A stretch of 64,000 bases of DNA from Confluentibacter flavum (GTDB lineage: Bacteria; Bacteroidota; Bacteroidia; Flavobacteriales; Flavobacteriaceae). This document shows, piece after piece, positions 37,902 through 45,991 of this stretch. How positions within the stretch are numbered: position 1 is the first letter of the stretch; each line of letters starts with the position of its first letter. The notes below the pieces were generated by a model, which did not search any database, was not told the origin of the DNA, and was given only the letters and a program-made list of their open reading frames with translations. A program made the position numbers and the translations under genes. The stretch is taken from the NCBI RefSeq assembly GCF_002843175.1, contig NZ_PJEO01000052.1, positions 62,001 through 126,000 on the forward strand. Direction: 5' to 3'.

Positions 37902-39278
37902 ATGAATAAATACGATATTATAGTTCTTGGAAGTGGTCCTGGCGGATATGTAACAGCTATTAGAGCATCTCAATTGGGTTTTAAAACAGCTGTTGTTGAA
38001 AAGGAAAATCTTGGTGGTGTATGTTTAAATTGGGGCTGTATTCCTACTAAAGCATTATTAAAATCAGCACAAGTTTTTGAATATTTAAAACATGCAGGCG
38101 ATTACGGACTTTCTGTTAAAGATTATGATAAAGATTTTGATGCCGTTGTAAAACGTAGTCGTGGTGTTGCAGATGGTATGAGCAAAGGTGTGCAGTTTTT
38201 AATGAAGAAAAATAAAATTGATGTCATTGAAGGCTTCGGAAAATTAAAACCGGGCAAAAAAGTTGATGTTGATGGTACAGAATATAGTGCCGACCATATT
38301 ATAATCGCCACCGGTGCGCGTTCTCGTGAATTACCAAGTTTACCACAGGATGGTAAAAAAGTTATTGGATACAGAGAAGCCATGAGCTTAGCAACCCAAC
38401 CAAAAAAGATGATTGTTGTGGGTTCTGGTGCCATTGGTGTTGAATTTGCCTATTTCTACAATTCCATGGGAACGGAAGTGACCGTTGTAGAATTTTTACC
38501 AAACATTGTTCCTGTTGAAGACGAAGATATCTCAAAACAATTAGAACGTTCTTTTAAGAAAAGTGGTATCAATATTATGACTTCTGCCGAAGTTACTAAA
38601 GTAGATACATCAGGAAATGGTGTTAAAGCGACGGTAAAAACCAGTAAAGGCGAAGAAATTCTTGAAGCTGATATTATTTTATCTGCCGTAGGTATTAAAA
38701 CCAATATTGAAAACATAGGTTTGGAAGATGTTGGTATTGTAGTTGATAAAGACAAAATTTTAGTTGATAAATTCTATAAAACAAATATTCCTGGCTATTA
38801 TGCCATTGGTGATGTCACACCCGGACAAGCATTGGCTCACGTAGCATCTGCAGAAGGTATTTTATGTGTTGAAAATATTAAGGGGATGCACGTTGAAGCA
38901 TTGGATTATGGTAATATTCCTGGTTGTACTTATTGTTCACCAGAAATTGCAAGCGTAGGTTTAACCGAAAAACAAGCAAAAGATAAAGGTTTAGATATTA
39001 AAGTGGGTAAATTTCCATTTTCTGCTTCTGGAAAAGCAAAAGCAAGCGGTAATCCAGATGGTTTTGTTAAAGTTATTTTTGATGCTAAATATGGTGAATG
39101 GTTAGGTTGCCACATGATTGGTGCCGGTGTAACCGATATGATTGCTGAAGCTGTTTTAGGCAGAAAGTTAGAAACTACAGGCCATGATGTTTTAAAAGCC
39201 GTACACCCACACCCTACTATGAGTGAGGCGGTTATGGAAGCTGTAGCCGCTGCTTATGATGAAGTGATTCATTTGTAA
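37902..39278 (+). CDS. lpdA: Dihydrolipoyl dehydrogenase
   Basis: A 458-residue E3 subunit of 2-oxoacid dehydrogenase complexes. FAD motif GSGPGGYVTAIRASQLG, redox-active disulfide GGVCLNWGCIPTKALL (CxxxxC), NAD fold VVGSGAIGVEFAYFYNSMG, and the catalytic His-Glu pair in VHPHPTMSEAVMEA are all present. The gene stands alone, not beside the E1/E2 genes; downstream is a repeat-flanked terminator. Confidence 0.97.
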   Translation: MNKYDIIVLGSGPGGYVTAIRASQLGFKTAVVEKENLGGVCLNWGCIPTKALLKSAQVFEYLKHAGDYGLSVKDYDKDFDAVVKRSRGVADGMSKGVQFLMKKNKIDVIEGFGKLKPGKKVDVDGTEYSADHIIIATGARSRELPSLPQDGKKVIGYREAMSLATQPKKMIVVGSGAIGVEFAYFYNSMGTEVTVVEFLPNIVPVEDEDISKQLERSFKKSGINIMTSAEVTKVDTSGNGVKATVKTSKGEEILEADIILSAVGIKTNIENIGLEDVGIVVDKDKILVDKFYKTNIPGYYAIGDVTPGQALAHVASAEGILCVENIKGMHVEALDYGNIPGCTYCSPEIASVGLTEKQAKDKGLDIKVGKFPFSASGKAKASGNPDGFVKVIFDAKYGEWLGCHMIGAGVTDMIAEAVLGRKLETTGHDVLKAVHPHPTMSEAVMEAVAAAYDEVIHL

Positions 39279-39285
39279 AAAGAAG

Positions 39286-39311
39286 CCCCTCCTAGCCTCC
39301 CCAAAGGGGAG
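39286..39311 (+). repeat. Left copy of an inverted interspersed element
   Basis: A 26-bp C-rich element ending CCTCCCCAAAGGGGAG, directly after lpdA. It is about 22/26 identical to the reverse complement of the element at 39408-39434, and the two flank the terminator at 39341-39375. C-rich elements of this kind are a common interspersed feature of flavobacterial intergenic DNA, as far as I recall. Confidence 0.65.
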
Positions 39312-39340
39312 TAACTCTTACTCGGTCGGATAAAATAAAT

Positions 39341-39375
39341 AAAAAATGCGATTCTAAAATTGAATCGCATTTTTT
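39341..39375. terminator. Bidirectional intrinsic terminator between lpdA and aroQ
   Basis: A perfect 14-bp stem (AAAAAATGCGATTC with GAATCGCATTTTTT) and a 7-base loop. T/A tracts on both sides let it serve both convergent genes. Confidence 0.88.
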
Positions 39376-39407
39376 ATTTATGCTATTTTTTATTTAGAAT
39401 GATAATT

Positions 39408-39434
39408 CCTCCCCTTTTGGGAGGTTAGGTGGTG
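39408..39434 (-). repeat. Right copy of the inverted interspersed element
   Basis: A 27-bp element (on the minus strand CACCACCTAACCTCCC, then AAAAGGGGAGG) facing the copy at 39286. It reaches to the stop codon of aroQ. Confidence 0.65.
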
Positions 39435-39435
39435 C

Positions 39436-39852
39436 TTACAAAAAACTTTGAATCGCCAATTCATAGCTCTGTAAGCCGAAACCTAGAATTACCCCTTTAG
39501 CATTAGGAGAAATGTACGATGTATGCCTAAATTCTTCCCTGTTAAATGTATTGGAAATATGAACTTCAACAACGGGTGTTTGAATCGCTTTTACGGCATC
39601 TCCTATGCCAATCGACGTATGTGTATATGCAGCGGCGTTTAAAACAATACCATCATAGGTAAATCCTACCTCTTGTAACTTATCAATAAGTTCACCTTCA
39701 ATATTCGATTGAAAATAATCGATTTTTACTTTTGGGTACTTATCTTTAATAGTCTCAAGGAATTCGGTAAACGTTAAACTTCCATAAATAGCTGGTTCGC
39801 GTTTACCAAGTAAATTTAAGTTCGGACCGTTAATGATGATTAGTTTTTTCAT
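39436..39852 (-). CDS. aroQ: Type II 3-dehydroquinate dehydratase
   Basis: A 138-residue enzyme of the shikimate pathway that dehydrates 3-dehydroquinate. The start is set at MKKLIIINGPNLNLLGKREP, the classic opening; the frame upstream to 39930 is an extension. Active-site residues lie in YGSLTF (Tyr), LNAAAYTHTSIGIGDAV (Asn, His) and EVHISNTFNREEFRH (His, Arg). Length is normal for the family. Confidence 0.95.
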   Translation of the reverse strand: MKKLIIINGPNLNLLGKREPAIYGSLTFTEFLETIKDKYPKVKIDYFQSNIEGELIDKLQEVGFTYDGIVLNAAAYTHTSIGIGDAVKAIQTPVVEVHISNTFNREEFRHTSYISPNAKGVILGFGLQSYELAIQSFL

Positions 39853-39956
39853 CGTAAGTTTATATTTATCAGATGTAATTTGCTTACACATTGTCTTTAA
39901 CAACAAACATATAAGTATTGCTCGTTTCAAGTGGTAAATATATTAAAAATTGGGCA

Positions 39957-39988
39957 TAAAAAAACCGAAGGGATTAGCTTCGGTTTTT
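39957..39988 (-). terminator. Intrinsic terminator after the small barrel gene
   Basis: An 11-bp stem (AAAAACCGAAG with CTTCGGTTTTT), a 7-base loop, and A residues at the left that become a T-run on the minus strand. Confidence 0.85.
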
Positions 39989-40006
39989 CTAATATTACTT
40001 TAATTA

Positions 40007-40519
40007 TTAGAATTTATATCCTATTCCTGCAAAAAAACCACTTAGTTTAACCGAGTAATCGCTTGGTGCATCTTCAAGCAAATTTGCTAAACCCAAATTA
40101 TATCTCGCTTCAATGAAGAAGTCTTCAGATATGTCATAAGCAATACCTGCTTCAAGACCAAAATTTAATGATTTCATACCTTCTTCTGAATCGAGCAAAA
40201 TCCCCAAAGCAGGACCAACTAATACATCAAATTCCTCAGAAACTGGAAATTTAGCCATAAGAGGTATTGCTATTTGATCAAAATCTTCAATAGAAACATA
40301 CAGAACTTCTAGTTGAAATATAAAATTTTCGGAAATTCCAATTTCAGCAAAAGCACCTATATAAAAACCTGTTTCAGAAGTAGAAAGATTCTCTCCTTCT
40401 GCTTTAAATTTCATTGAAGCAAAATCTGCTCCTGCTTTTAAGCCAAATCTTGATTCTTGAGCGTTAAGATTAATCATTGTGAATACCGCAATAACTGCGG
40501 ATAATAATAATTTTTTCAT
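40007..40519 (-). CDS. Small outer-membrane beta-barrel protein (porin family)
   Basis: A 170-residue exported protein. Signal peptide MKKLLLSAVIAVFTMINLNAQ, then amphipathic strands (RFGLKAGADFASMKF, YIGAFAEIGISENFIFQLEVLYV) and a terminal strand ending FAGIGYKF with an aromatic last residue, which fits an 8-strand OmpA/OmpX-like barrel. No specific role can be named. Confidence 0.82.
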   Translation of the reverse strand: MKKLLLSAVIAVFTMINLNAQESRFGLKAGADFASMKFKAEGENLSTSETGFYIGAFAEIGISENFIFQLEVLYVSIEDFDQIAIPLMAKFPVSEEFDVLVGPALGILLDSEEGMKSLNFGLEAGIAYDISEDFFIEARYNLGLANLLEDAPSDYSVKLSGFFAGIGYKF

Positions 40520-40635
40520 AATTTTTATGATTTAGATTGGTTAATTCGCAACAAAAGAAGGTATTTTTTTTCATATTAACAAATGAAATCTGCTAAATTT
40601 TTACGTTTTATCTGAATAATATGCGTTTCAACGAG

Positions 40636-40667
40636 TTACTTTTTAATATCCCTATCTGATATTTTTG
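40636..40667 (+). promoter_or_regulatory. Promoter TTA-N21-TATTTTTG upstream of xerD
   Basis: The -7 box TATTTTTG (40660-40667) fits TAnnTTTG exactly; the -33 element is the near-consensus TTA at 40636-40638. The leader would be about 10 nt before the ATG at 40684. Confidence 0.45.
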
Positions 40668-40683
40668 CTTTATTTTTACATCC

Positions 40684-41595
40684 ATGAAATGGCAAAACGC
40701 ACTTAAAAACTATCAACTATATTTAAAGATAGAACGTGGTCTGTCTAAAAACTCCATTGACAATTATACATTAGACATTAAGAAGCTAATGCGTTATCTG
40801 GAAGAAAACCAAATATCCGAATCCCCTATTTCTATCACTTCTGAAATTGTTCAACAATTTATTTATGAATTGGCCAAACAGGCCAATGCACGTTCACAAT
40901 CTAGAATCATCTCTGGTTTAAGAAGTTTTTTTAATTATTTAATTTTTGAAGATTACAGAGAAGATAATCCTTTGGAACTGATTGAGTCTCCTAAAATTGG
41001 TATTAAATTACCCGATACACTTTCTGAAAAAGAAATAGATTCAATTATAAATGCAATTGACCTAGCCCAAGAATATAATAGTGTAAAAATTGGAGAACGC
41101 AATCGCGCCATACTTGAAACTTTATATGGTTGTGGATTACGCGTTAGTGAATTGGTAAATCTTAAATTATCAGATTTGTTTTTTGATGAAGGCTTTATTA
41201 AAGTGACTGGTAAAGGTGATAAACAACGTTTTGTACCGATTGTAGATGCTACTAAAAAATATATTAATATATACAAAAATGAAGTTAGACCAACCATACA
41301 TATTAAAGAAGGTTACGAAGATACTTTGTTCTTAAATCACAAAGGAAAACAACTCAATAGAGCTATGATTTTCACCATCATTAAACAATTGGCCGAAAAA
41401 ATCGGACTCAAAAAAAGCATTTCTCCACATACATTTCGTCATTCCTTTGCTACACACTTACTACAAAATAATGCTGATTTAAGATCAATACAACTCATGC
41501 TCGGACATGAAAGTATTACAACCACAGAAATTTATGTGCATTTAGATAAAAGCCATTTAACGAAAGTGGTTCAACAATACCATCCTAGAAAATAG
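40684..41595 (+). CDS. xerD: Tyrosine recombinase XerD-type
   Basis: A 303-residue site-specific recombinase of the XerC/XerD type, which resolves chromosome dimers at dif. The N-terminal core-binding domain spans about residues 1-90. The catalytic set R-K-H-R-H-Y is complete: YGCGLRVSEL, GKGDKQRFVP, SPHTFRHSFATHLL and LGHESITTTEIYVH. Genome context gives no cargo, so a housekeeping role fits better than an integron or phage integrase. Its stop codon is the first unit of the tandem repeat behind it. Confidence 0.92.
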   Translation: MKWQNALKNYQLYLKIERGLSKNSIDNYTLDIKKLMRYLEENQISESPISITSEIVQQFIYELAKQANARSQSRIISGLRSFFNYLIFEDYREDNPLELIESPKIGIKLPDTLSEKEIDSIINAIDLAQEYNSVKIGERNRAILETLYGCGLRVSELVNLKLSDLFFDEGFIKVTGKGDKQRFVPIVDATKKYINIYKNEVRPTIHIKEGYEDTLFLNHKGKQLNRAMIFTIIKQLAEKIGLKKSISPHTFRHSFATHLLQNNADLRSIQLMLGHESITTTEIYVHLDKSHLTKVVQQYHPRK

Positions 41596-41646
41596 CTGTT
41601 AGCTGGTTAGCTGTTAGCTGTTAGCTGTTAGCTGTTAGCTGTTAGC
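41596..41646. repeat. 7-bp tandem repeat, about seven units of CTGTTAG
   Basis: Units of CTGTTAG run from the base after the xerD stop; the second unit has an extra G (CTGGTTAG). The TAG stop codon itself has the last three bases of the unit, so the array begins exactly at the gene end. Confidence 0.9.
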
Positions 41647-41660
41647 AAAAATAATTTTTT

Positions 41661-41685
41661 TAACTCTTAACTCTTAACTAACTAA
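41661..41685. repeat. Second short tandem tract, TAACTCT and TAAC units
   Basis: Two TAACTCT units followed by TAAC steps, ending just before the stop of the rny gene. Together with the CTGTTAG array it fills nearly the whole gap between the convergent genes. Confidence 0.7.
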
Positions 41686-43260
41686 CTACTTAGCAATATT
41701 AACGGCTCTTGTTTCCCTAATTACGGTTATTTTTACCTGTCCAGGATAGGTCATATCTGTTTGTATTTTTTGGGAAATACTAAAAGATAATTCCGCTGCT
41801 TTTTGGTCATCTACCTTTTCACTTTCTACAATAACACGAAGTTCTCTACCTGCTTGAATCGCATAGGCTTTTTTAACGCCTTGGAAACCAAAAGCAATAT
41901 CTTCCAAATCTTTTAAACGTTGAATATAGCTATCCAATACTTGGCGTCTCGCTCCTGGGCGTGCTCCAGAGATGGCATCACAAACCTGAATGATAGGAGA
42001 TATTAAAAATTTCATTTCTACTTCATCATGATGGGCACCTATAGCATTACAAACTTCTTCTTTTTCACCATATTTTTCAGCCCATTGCATCCCAAGAATG
42101 GCATGTGGTGTTTCCATATCAGTTTCTGCATCTGGAACCTTTCCTATATCGTGCAAAAGACCTGCTCGCTTAGCTAATTTCGGATTCAGTCCTAACTCCG
42201 CTGCCATCACACCACATAGTTTAGCAACTTCACGGGAGTGTTGTAGCAAGTTTTGACCATAAGAAGAACGGTATTTCATCCTTCCTACCATTTTAATAAG
42301 TTCTGGATGCAAATTGTGAATTCCTAAATCTATTACCGTACGTTTTCCAACTTCAATAATCTCCTGCTCTATTTGTTTGGTTGTTTTTTGAACAACTTCT
42401 TCTATACGTGCAGGATGAATTCTACCATCGGTCACTAATTTATGTAATGATAAACGTGCTATTTCACGTCTCACAGAATCGAAACAAGATAATATAATTG
42501 CTTCTGGTGTATCGTCCACTATAATTTCTACTCCTGTAGCTGCTTCTATAGCTCTAATGTTTCTTCCTTCCCTTCCAATAATTCTACCTTTAACATCATC
42601 AGACTCTATATTAAACACCGAAACACAATTATCAACAGCCTCTTCAGTACCGATACGTTGAATCGTATTAATTATGATTTTTTTAGCTTCTTGCTGTGCA
42701 GTAAGTTTTGCTTCCTCTACAGCACTTTGCACAAATGACATTGCTTCATTTTTAGCTTGTCCTTTTAAGGATTCAATTAATTGTGCTTTAGCATCTTCAG
42801 CAGAAAGACTCGAAATAACTTCTAATTGATCTACTTGGCTTTTATGAAGTTTGCTGATTTCAACTTCTTTCTTATCAAGAAGATCAAGCCTATGATTGTA
42901 ATCTTTAATTTTAGCTTCTAAAGTTTCGTTTAATGTCTTCGATTTATTTAACTCGCTAGAAATTTGGGATTCTTTATCTCTGGTGCGCTTTTCAGCTTCA
43001 GCCATTTGTTTGTCGCGCGACAAAATAACCTTTTCATGCTCAGACTTAAGTTCAATAAATTTTTCTTTAGCTTGAAGGATTTTGTCCTTTTTAATCGATT
43101 CCCCTTCGCTATTTGCTTCTTTTAAAATGGAAACTGCTAATTTTTTTGCTTCCCTAACAAGCTTTGAAGCATTGTTTTTTTCTAATGTTTTGGCTATAAT
43201 AAATCCTATTACAATCCCTAATACTACGCCTCCAATAATTATTATAATTGAGTTATCCAT
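41686..43260 (-). CDS. rny: Ribonuclease Y
   Basis: A 524-residue membrane-anchored endoribonuclease that starts decay of many mRNAs. N-terminal membrane helix ([20 protein letters not shown]), a coiled coil to about residue 200, a KH domain ([26 protein letters not shown]), and an HD domain with the metal motif [11 protein letters not shown] and the later GAHHDEVE. Length is normal. It lies downstream of zapA and the 6S-like RNA on the same strand. Confidence 0.95.
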   Translation of the reverse strand: MDNSIIIIIGGVVLGIVIGFIIAKTLEKNNASKLVREAKKLAVSILKEANSEGESIKKDKILQAKEKFIELKSEHEKVILSRDKQMAEAEKRTRDKESQISSELNKSKTLNETLEAKIKDYNHRLDLLDKKEVEISKLHKSQVDQLEVISSLSAEDAKAQLIESLKGQAKNEAMSFVQSAVEEAKLTAQQEAKKIIINTIQRIGTEEAVDNCVSVFNIESDDVKGRIIGREGRNIRAIEAATGVEIIVDDTPEAIILSCFDSVRREIARLSLHKLVTDGRIHPARIEEVVQKTTKQIEQEIIEVGKRTVIDLGIHNLHPELIKMVGRMKYRSSYGQNLLQHSREVAKLCGVMAAELGLNPKLAKRAGLLHDIGKVPDAETDMETPHAILGMQWAEKYGEKEEVCNAIGAHHDEVEMKFLISPIIQVCDAISGARPGARRQVLDSYIQRLKDLEDIAFGFQGVKKAYAIQAGRELRVIVESEKVDDQKAAELSFSISQKIQTDMTYPGQVKITVIRETRAVNIAK

Positions 43261-43284
43261 GTTATTTAGTTGGTTTATATATAT

Positions 43285-43475
43285 AAAAAAAGCCTACACC
43301 AGTATAAGATTTTGTATAAACTCCTTAAAACAAGTTTAGGGCTAACAAGCTGATCAAGGATCTGCTAGGTACTAAATAAATTCAGCACATGCAGCATGCT
43401 TTTACAACTTAAACTCACCCTTTTTAAGAGAATTAACGTTGAGTTTATCAAAAATAAATAACCAATGTAGGCAGT
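43285..43475 (-). ncRNA. ssrS: Probable 6S RNA
   Basis: The gap between zapA and rny can fold, on the minus strand, into one long rod. The 5' GCCTACA (43466-43472) pairs with the 3' TGTAGGC (43292-43298), followed by a T-run that would be the terminator. Inside, GATAAACTC pairs with GAGTTTAT, and CTC-TTAAAA with TTTTAA-GGAG. A terminal closing stem, internal bubbles and a length near 190 nt are the plan of 6S RNA, which binds RNA polymerase. Location next to zapA is the classic place of ssrS in many bacteria. The call is by structure and synteny; no covariance search was possible. Confidence 0.65.
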
Positions 43476-43499
43476 AACTTTAATGTATTTAAAAGAACG

Positions 43500-43793
43500 T
43501 TAAGAGATTAAGTGAGCATGTAATAATTCATCAAGCGCTTGAAGTTTTTCTTCTAAATGCTCATTTACATTCTCTTTATCAATTGATTTCTGTTCTACTT
43601 GAGAAGCAAACTGCAAAGCGCACATGGCCAAAACATCTTGTTTATCTCTCACAGAATAACTTTGCTCAAATTGCTTAATCATCACTTCAATGTTTTTAGC
43701 CGCTTTACGCAATCCTTCTTCTTGACTTGCATCAATAGTCAAAGGATATACTCTGTTAGCTATAGATAGCTTTATTTTAAGCTTTTCTGACAT
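43500..43793 (-). CDS. zapA: Cell division protein ZapA
   Basis: A 97-residue FtsZ-associated protein. The N-terminal KIKLSIANRVYPLTIDASQEEGLRKAAKNIEVMIKQF is the typical ZapA head, followed by the C-terminal coiled coil with LAMCALQFASQVEQ. It helps bundle FtsZ at the division ring. A coiled-coil protein is encoded 15 bp upstream on the same strand, and a 6S-like RNA follows. Confidence 0.92.
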   Translation of the reverse strand: MSEKLKIKLSIANRVYPLTIDASQEEGLRKAAKNIEVMIKQFEQSYSVRDKQDVLAMCALQFASQVEQKSIDKENVNEHLEEKLQALDELLHAHLIS

Positions 43794-43808
43794 TGAATTT
43801 ACTTAGCA

Positions 43809-44099
43809 CTAATCGGAAAGTTGAGCAATACAATGGTCTATATCCCTAATTAACGCGTTTATTTTAAGCTTAGTCTCTCGTTTATTTTCATCACTGCCAA
43901 GTATTGTGTTTGCCATTTTAAGAGCTTCATATTTTTCTTCCCAAGCCACAATTTGTTGCTGTTTGCCTTGAAGTTGATTTTTAGATATCTCTAACTCTTC
44001 ATTCAACTTTAAATTAGTACGCTTTAAAACCTCGAGTTTATGCAAGACCTTACTAATTTTGTTTTCTAGAGAATCTACAATGTCTTCAATGTTACTCAT
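43809..44099 (-). CDS. Short coiled-coil protein beside zapA
   Basis: About 96 residues, starting MSNIEDIVDSLENKISKVLHKLEVLKRTN and almost entirely heptad-like coiled coil, with a short C-terminal helix (INALIRDIDHCIAQL). It lies 15 bp upstream of zapA in the same direction, so it is probably co-expressed. Size and composition resemble ZapB-type division proteins, but homology is not claimed. An ATG two codons upstream (44105) is an alternative start. Confidence 0.7.
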   Translation of the reverse strand: MSNIEDIVDSLENKISKVLHKLEVLKRTNLKLNEELEISKNQLQGKQQQIVAWEEKYEALKMANTILGSDENKRETKLKINALIRDIDHCIAQLSD

Positions 44100-44295
44100 T
44101 TGCAAATTTCAATACTTATCTCACAAAGTTAACATAGATAACTATAAATTACAATTGTTTTTACATAAAATTTAAATTAATTCGTTATTGCTCATTATCA
44201 ACACTATGGATTGATTTTTGCTTTATCTTTTGTTGATTCATATCTAATTAATATTTTAGCCAGATACCTATCAAATCTGTATACCCATTTTTATT

Positions 44296-45981
44296 ATGAA
44301 ATTAATCCTATTTTTTTTACTAATTACCTCAACATTTATTGGTGCCCAAAACAATTATCCACAAGATTATTTTGGAAATCCGTTAGAAATACCACTGATA
44401 TTATCCGGTAATTTTGCAGAATTACGTTCTAACCATTTTCATTCTGGACTGGACATTAAAACGCAACAACGTATTGGACTAAAAGTTTTGGCTGCTGCAG
44501 ATGGTTATGTAAGTAGAATTAAAATTCAGCATTATGGCTATGGAAAAACATTATATATAACCCACCCTAATGGCTACACAACCGTTTATGCGCATTTATC
44601 GGAATATTCGCCCGCCATTGAAGCGTATGTTAAAAAACATCAATATGAAGTAGAGTCATACGAAATTGAAACATTCCCAAATACGGGAGAATTATTGGTT
44701 AAAAAAGGTGAACTTGTTGCCTATAGTGGAAACTCTGGAGGTTCTGGCGGACCACATCTTCATTTTGAAATTAGGGACAAGGATGAGCTTCCCATGAATC
44801 CGATGCTTTTTGGCATTGAAATTAAAGATACCTCCAAACCTGTAATCACCTCCCTGTATGCCTATCCTATTGGAGATAGTTCAACTATAAATAAATCCAA
44901 AATAAAACAAAGGCTCAAATTAACTCCATTAAAAGGTGGTGATTATGCGGCCGAAAGTATTAATGCTTTTGGAGATATTGGATTCGCCATTAACACCTTT
45001 GACCGACAAGATTTCGGAGCCAATAGCAACGGTGTTTATAACATACAGACGTTTATTAATGGCAGCCAGAATTTTGAAGTAGATTTTAAAAAGTTCTCTT
45101 TTGATGAAACAAATCGTCTCAACAGATTTATAGATTACCAACATTTTAAAACCAAGCAAGAGCGTGTCCAAAAATTATTTAGTGATAACAATGATCTTAG
45201 CATGTTAAAATCGATTAAGAACAATGGGATTTTAACCATACAAGATAGCACAAGCCTTGTTTATAAAATTCGGGTAAGTGATTATAAGAACAATGAATCT
45301 TGGATAACCATTCCCATCAAAGGTGCCAAACCAAATATAGTTCAAAATCCAAATAAAAAAACCACGCCGTATTTTATATATACAAAAGGAACTACTAATT
45401 TAAAAGAAGGCAATGTATCCGTTGATATTTTTCCAGACACTTTTTATGAAGATTATTACCTCGATTTTAAAGTGAAAAACGATACACTTTTTTTAGAGGA
45501 GGATATTGTTCCACTTAAAAAAACCTTCAATATAAGTTACGATATAAGCAAGTATTCCGATGTTGATAAAAGTAAACTATACATTGCTAGGTTAATTGGT
45601 GCTAAAAAATATCCTGTTTATGAAAACACCAAGAGAAAAGGTGACATTTTATCAAGCAGCATAAAAAATCTTGGGACTTTTGCATTGGCTAGAGATAACG
45701 TAAATCCAACTATAGCACCCATAAATTTTAAAAATAATCAATGGATAAGTGATTTTAGATATTTAAAAATTAAAATTAACGATGCGCAAACAGGTATTTC
45801 AAATTTTAGAGCTACTATCAATGACAAATGGATTTTAACGGAATACGACTATAAAACTAAAACCCTAACATACGATTTTAATGATGTTGTAAGTAACGAA
45901 ACGAAGAACGATTTAAAGGTCATTGTTACAGATAATGTTGGAAATAGTGCTACTTTTGAAGCAACTTTTTACAGAAAATAA
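44296..45981 (+). CDS. M23 family metallopeptidase (LytM-type)
   Basis: A 561-residue exported protein with signal peptide MKLILFFLLITSTFIGAQ. The peptidase domain is at the N-terminal third: NHFHSGLDIKT (His and Asp ligands) and GGPHLHFEIRD (HxH), the zinc site of lysostaphin-like peptidoglycan endopeptidases. The remaining ~390 residues are beta-rich and contain no named domain. Such proteins cut peptidoglycan cross-links or act as activators. The stop is 10 bp before the TonB receptor start. Confidence 0.9.
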   Translation: MKLILFFLLITSTFIGAQNNYPQDYFGNPLEIPLILSGNFAELRSNHFHSGLDIKTQQRIGLKVLAAADGYVSRIKIQHYGYGKTLYITHPNGYTTVYAHLSEYSPAIEAYVKKHQYEVESYEIETFPNTGELLVKKGELVAYSGNSGGSGGPHLHFEIRDKDELPMNPMLFGIEIKDTSKPVITSLYAYPIGDSSTINKSKIKQRLKLTPLKGGDYAAESINAFGDIGFAINTFDRQDFGANSNGVYNIQTFINGSQNFEVDFKKFSFDETNRLNRFIDYQHFKTKQERVQKLFSDNNDLSMLKSIKNNGILTIQDSTSLVYKIRVSDYKNNESWITIPIKGAKPNIVQNPNKKTTPYFIYTKGTTNLKEGNVSVDIFPDTFYEDYYLDFKVKNDTLFLEEDIVPLKKTFNISYDISKYSDVDKSKLYIARLIGAKKYPVYENTKRKGDILSSSIKNLGTFALARDNVNPTIAPINFKNNQWISDFRYLKIKINDAQTGISNFRATINDKWILTEYDYKTKTLTYDFNDVVSNETKNDLKVIVTDNVGNSATFEATFYRK

Positions 45982-45991
45982 ATAAACACGT

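Noticed and set aside
40684-41595. Phage or island integrase
   Set aside because: Length and motifs are those of Xer recombinases and no island boundaries or cargo are seen.
41596-41646. CRISPR array
   Set aside because: Units are 7 bp with no spacers; it is a simple tandem repeat.
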